8,717 bases of DNA from an uncultured Lentisphaeria bacterium. GTDB taxonomy: Bacteria > Verrucomicrobiota > Lentisphaeria > Victivallales > Victivallaceae. The stretch is from positions 1-8,717 of the forward strand of contig CASFXO010000333.1 in NCBI GenBank assembly GCA_949298665.1. The letters run 5' to 3'. The translations under genes and the position numbers were made by a program. Positions 7,012 to 8,717 of this stretch are shown one piece after another; the first letter of the stretch is position 1, and each line of letters starts with the position of its first letter. The notes under the pieces were generated by a model, which did no database searches, was not told the origin of the DNA, and saw nothing but the letters and a program-made list of their open reading frames with translations.

Positions 7012-8561
7012 AATTTTTCCAATACCTCTTCCAGTTTGAGCTGAAGTCCGAAGACGTCCCGGAACATGTCGCTTTTCATTTTCAGATACAGTTCTTCCAG
7101 CCGCCGGTCCTCGGCGACGGCGGAATGGACGATCAACTCGTCGCCGCGCAGCTGCAGTTTCAAATCCCGATAGCGCCCGCAATGAGCCCGGTCCAGCGCG
7201 TCGGCGACCCGGAGAATGGCGGCCAGTTTCAGGACCGCGACTTTTTCATCGGCCCCGAGCGCCATGTATTCCGGGTGCGAAGCCTTCGGCGGCGCCTTCC
7301 GGTGATAACGGGCGACGGTGGCGATGAGCCGCTGTTCCGCCGGAGAGAGCCCCGGCAACTGCGCGTGATTGATGAGATACCACGAATGTTTATGGTGTTG
7401 CCGGACGTCGATGAAGCGGCCGATGTCATGCAGCAGCGCGGCGATTTCCAGCCAGATGCGGCTGCGCGGCGGGAAGTCGTAGTAACGTTTGAGTTTGTCG
7501 AAAAACGCCAGGGCGCTTCGGCTGACGCTCCGGGCGTGGCCGGGATCGAATCCGTACTTCTGGCCGACGCCCTCCGCCGCCGCCAGCATGTCGGCAAGGA
7601 AGGGGGGGGCGTCCGGATTTTCCGTGCGCCGCACCAGATCATCGAGCAACGCCGTCCGGGTCGTCGTGCTTGGACAGAGAAATTCCGAGCAGTTGAATTC
7701 ATGCAGGAAATAAGAGATCAGACTGCCGCATGGTGCCAGACTCATGGCCTGGTGATCGGGAATGTTCAGTTCGCGCCCCAGCCGCTGGGGATCTTCACGC
7801 ATGGCCTGCCGGGCCAGGGCGGCCACGGCGTTTACGGGGAGGCGGACCGTCTGTTCGCGGACGGTTTCGTGGCGGCGCACCAGCAGCCGGACCCCGGCAC
7901 CGATGCCGATGAGCGCCAGCGGCTGATCCGGGCGCAGCCGGACGCATTCGCGCAGGCGCTGTTCGATGGCGGAGGAGATGAGGATATCGACGATTTCCTT
8001 CGGATGGATGCCCGAGCGCCCGAACTCGTCATAGAAACGAATGGTGCCCAGCGGCGCCGATTCGTAGAATTTCAGCAGACCGTTTTCGAAGAAGATCACG
8101 ATCAGCGATCCGGTGCCGATGATGAAGGTGATGCCGGTCATCCGGTCGAAGTCACAGCAGCGGCGCAGTTCCTCGCGGGTGGAGAGAAAGGTGATCCGCG
8201 CCTCCTCCTGCGCTTCCAGAATCTCGATCTCCAGTCCGGAATCGTGGCGGATCCGGCTGATGACCAGTTCTCGGTTGAACGCCTCACGGATGGCGCTGGT
8301 CGCGACCACCCGGCGGGCGACGGCGCCGTATTCGTCGAGCTTCCGGGTGAAATCCGCCATGACGCCGGAGAGCTGATTGATGCTTCTGGAAGAAACCGTT
8401 CCGTTCCGGAAGACGTCGAAGCCGAGGTTGAGCGGGCGTTCCAGACTCTCCAGCAGCCGGATCGTTCCGTCCGGGGCGGCGGCGAAGAGATCCAGCCGCG
8501 CGGAATGCGAGCCGATGTCGACGATGCCGGCCGGAAAGGTGTCGGATGTTTTTTTTCTCAT
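7008..8561 (-). CDS. ppx: Ppx/GppA-family protein with C-terminal HD domain; phosphatase loop degenerate
   Basis: 517 residues, close to the usual length of Ppx/GppA proteins that carry an HD domain. Residues about 10-300 form the actin-like Ppx/GppA fold: GIVDIGSHSARLDLF (12-26, phosphate loop 1), RRVVATSAIREAFNRE (83-98), LEAQEEARITFLS (115-127) and SAPLGTIRF near 168-176. Residues about 320-500 are an HD-type domain with plausible metal ligands H342, H378-D379 (AALLHDIGRF), H389/H390/H392 and D454 (RVADALDR). Family members remove terminal phosphate from polyP or convert pppGpp to ppGpp. Here the second phosphate loop, normally DIGGGSTE, reads IIGTGSLI (147-154), so the Asp and Glu equivalent to E. 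coli Asp143 and Glu150 are absent. Exopolyphosphatase activity is therefore doubtful; a role as polyP or nucleotide sensor, or catalysis by the HD domain, is possible. The ATG at 8561 has AGGA 9 nt upstream. It is the first gene of the operon and overlaps ppk1 by 4 nt. Confidence 0.92.
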   Translation of the reverse strand: MRKKTSDTFPAGIVDIGSHSARLDLFAAAPDGTIRLLESLERPLNLGFDVFRNGTVSSRSINQLSGVMADFTRKLDEYGAVARRVVATSAIREAFNRELVISRIRHDSGLEIEILEAQEEARITFLSTREELRRCCDFDRMTGITFIIGTGSLIVIFFENGLLKFYESAPLGTIRFYDEFGRSGIHPKEIVDILISSAIEQRLRECVRLRPDQPLALIGIGAGVRLLVRRHETVREQTVRLPVNAVAALARQAMREDPQRLGRELNIPDHQAMSLAPCGSLISYFLHEFNCSEFLCPSTTTRTALLDDLVRRTENPDAPPFLADMLAAAEGVGQKYGFDPGHARSVSRSALAFFDKLKRYYDFPPRSRIWLEIAALLHDIGRFIDVRQHHKHSWYLINHAQLPGLSPAEQRLIATVARYHRKAPPKASHPEYMALGADEKVAVLKLAAILRVADALDRAHCGRYRDLKLQLRGDELIVHSAVAEDRRLEELYLKMKSDMFRDVFGLQLKLEEVLEKL

Positions 8562-8658
8562 TCGGGCGTTTCCTGAAAAAACTTTACTCCGTTCAACATA
8601 TCTTCAGTGTTTCGCCATTTCAAGCGGCAACGATGCAAAAACGGAGGGCGTTCGATCA
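8562..8658. other. Divergent intergenic region between ppx and the right-edge gene
   Basis: This 97-bp AT-richer gap is the only sizeable non-coding stretch in the window. On the minus strand it holds the ppx ribosome site and predicted promoter. On the plus strand it ends in a strong ribosome site for the edge reading frame, but no convincing plus-strand -35/-10 pair was found. No clear inverted repeat, operator or terminator was recognised. Confidence 0.6.
8595..8623 (-). promoter_or_regulatory. Predicted sigma70-type promoter of the ppx-ppk1-pfk operon
   Basis: Read on the minus strand, TTGAAA (8623-8618, 5 of 6 to TTGACA) and TATGTT (8600-8595, 4 of 6 to TATAAT) are separated by exactly 17 bp. 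Transcription would start near 8588, giving a leader of about 27 nt that contains the AGGA ribosome site (8571-8574) before the ppx ATG. It is the only clear promoter-like pair I found for the five-gene minus-strand unit. No Pho-box-like direct repeats were recognised around it, so phosphate control is not shown. Confidence 0.5.
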
Positions 8659-8717
8659 ATGAAACGAAAAACTCATCTTTTCTGAATCATTCCGTCTCAG
8701 GCAACGCGGAAAAAACG
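8659..8717 (+). other. 5' fragment of a possible secreted pseudopilin-like gene, apparently frameshifted or a short leader
   Basis: A strong Shine-Dalgarno GGAGGG (8643-8648) lies 10 nt before ATG 8659, which opens MKRKTHLF and then meets TGA at 8683-8685. Removing one T from the run TTTT (8678-8681) would instead continue as MKRKTHL-SESFRLRQRGKN to the window edge. That is a basic, non-hydrophobic leader of the type preceding FTLIELLVVIA in type II pseudopilin-like proteins, which are numerous in Lentisphaerota and Planctomycetota. Only 59 bases are visible, so the gene identity, the frameshift and even the start are inference. Alternatives are a short leader peptide or a chance RBS-ATG pair. 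Confidence 0.3.

Noticed and set aside
5236..7044. 602-codon plus-strand open frame opposite ppk1
   Set aside because: It lies wholly antisense to a PPK1 gene with all catalytic residues. Its translation is Arg/Gln/His/Gly-rich without recognisable motifs, as expected for a GC-rich antisense shadow, and it has no ribosome site or promoter.
7012..7182. 57-residue N-terminal extension of PPK1 (start at 7182)
   Set aside because: The extension is Arg-rich and unlike PPK1, and it lies inside ppx. The ATG at 7011 gives the normal length and an ATGA overlap with the ppx stop.
7125..8576. 483-codon plus-strand open frame opposite ppx
   Set aside because: It is antisense to the Ppx/HD gene, lacks a ribosome site and any family motif, and its composition is typical of an antisense shadow.

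Overview
The window is about 60% GC (estimated by eye) and densely coding. It looks chromosomal, from a Gram-negative (diderm) bacterium: it carries an O-antigen ligase-family membrane protein and a lipobox lipoprotein whose +2 residue does not signal inner-membrane retention. No rRNA, tRNA, transposase, integrase, CRISPR array or long repeat was seen. The lineage cannot be fixed from sequence alone. A fragment at the right edge resembles the start of a pseudopilin-like secreted protein of the kind expanded in Lentisphaerota/Planctomycetota, so a PVC-group host is my best but weak guess.

Layout. Left block, plus strand (1-2676): the 3' part of purU (formyltetrahydrofolate deformylase, cut by the window edge), followed after 4 nt by a 632-residue polytopic O-antigen ligase/Wzy-like protein with a TPR-like tail. 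Main block, minus strand (8561 down to 2604): five tightly packed genes in transcription order, namely a Ppx/GppA-family protein with an HD domain, polyphosphate kinase ppk1, a 6-phosphofructokinase, a CYTH-domain triphosphatase-like protein and a small lipoprotein. Junctions are a 4-nt ATGA overlap, then gaps of 30, 7 and 21 nt, which indicates one operon. A good sigma70-type promoter (TTGAAA-17-TATGTT) lies upstream of ppx at 8595-8623. The two blocks converge, and their last genes overlap by 73 bp. At the right edge a plus-strand start with a strong Shine-Dalgarno diverges from the operon.

How the genes may work together. PPK1 makes polyphosphate from ATP, or the reverse; Ppx-family proteins trim it or bind polyP/(p)ppGpp-type ligands; CYTH enzymes typically cleave triphosphate or triphosphorylated substrates. 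Phosphofructokinase sits between them as the glycolytic commitment step. The operon therefore suggests a physical link between inorganic polyphosphate metabolism and glycolysis. Two members have altered catalytic loops. The Ppx domain has lost the acidic residues of its DIGGGSTE loop but keeps a complete set of HD metal ligands. The phosphofructokinase has Gly where the GGDG motif carries a Mg-binding Asp, and His in place of Arg in the MGR motif. These are the most interesting features of the window.
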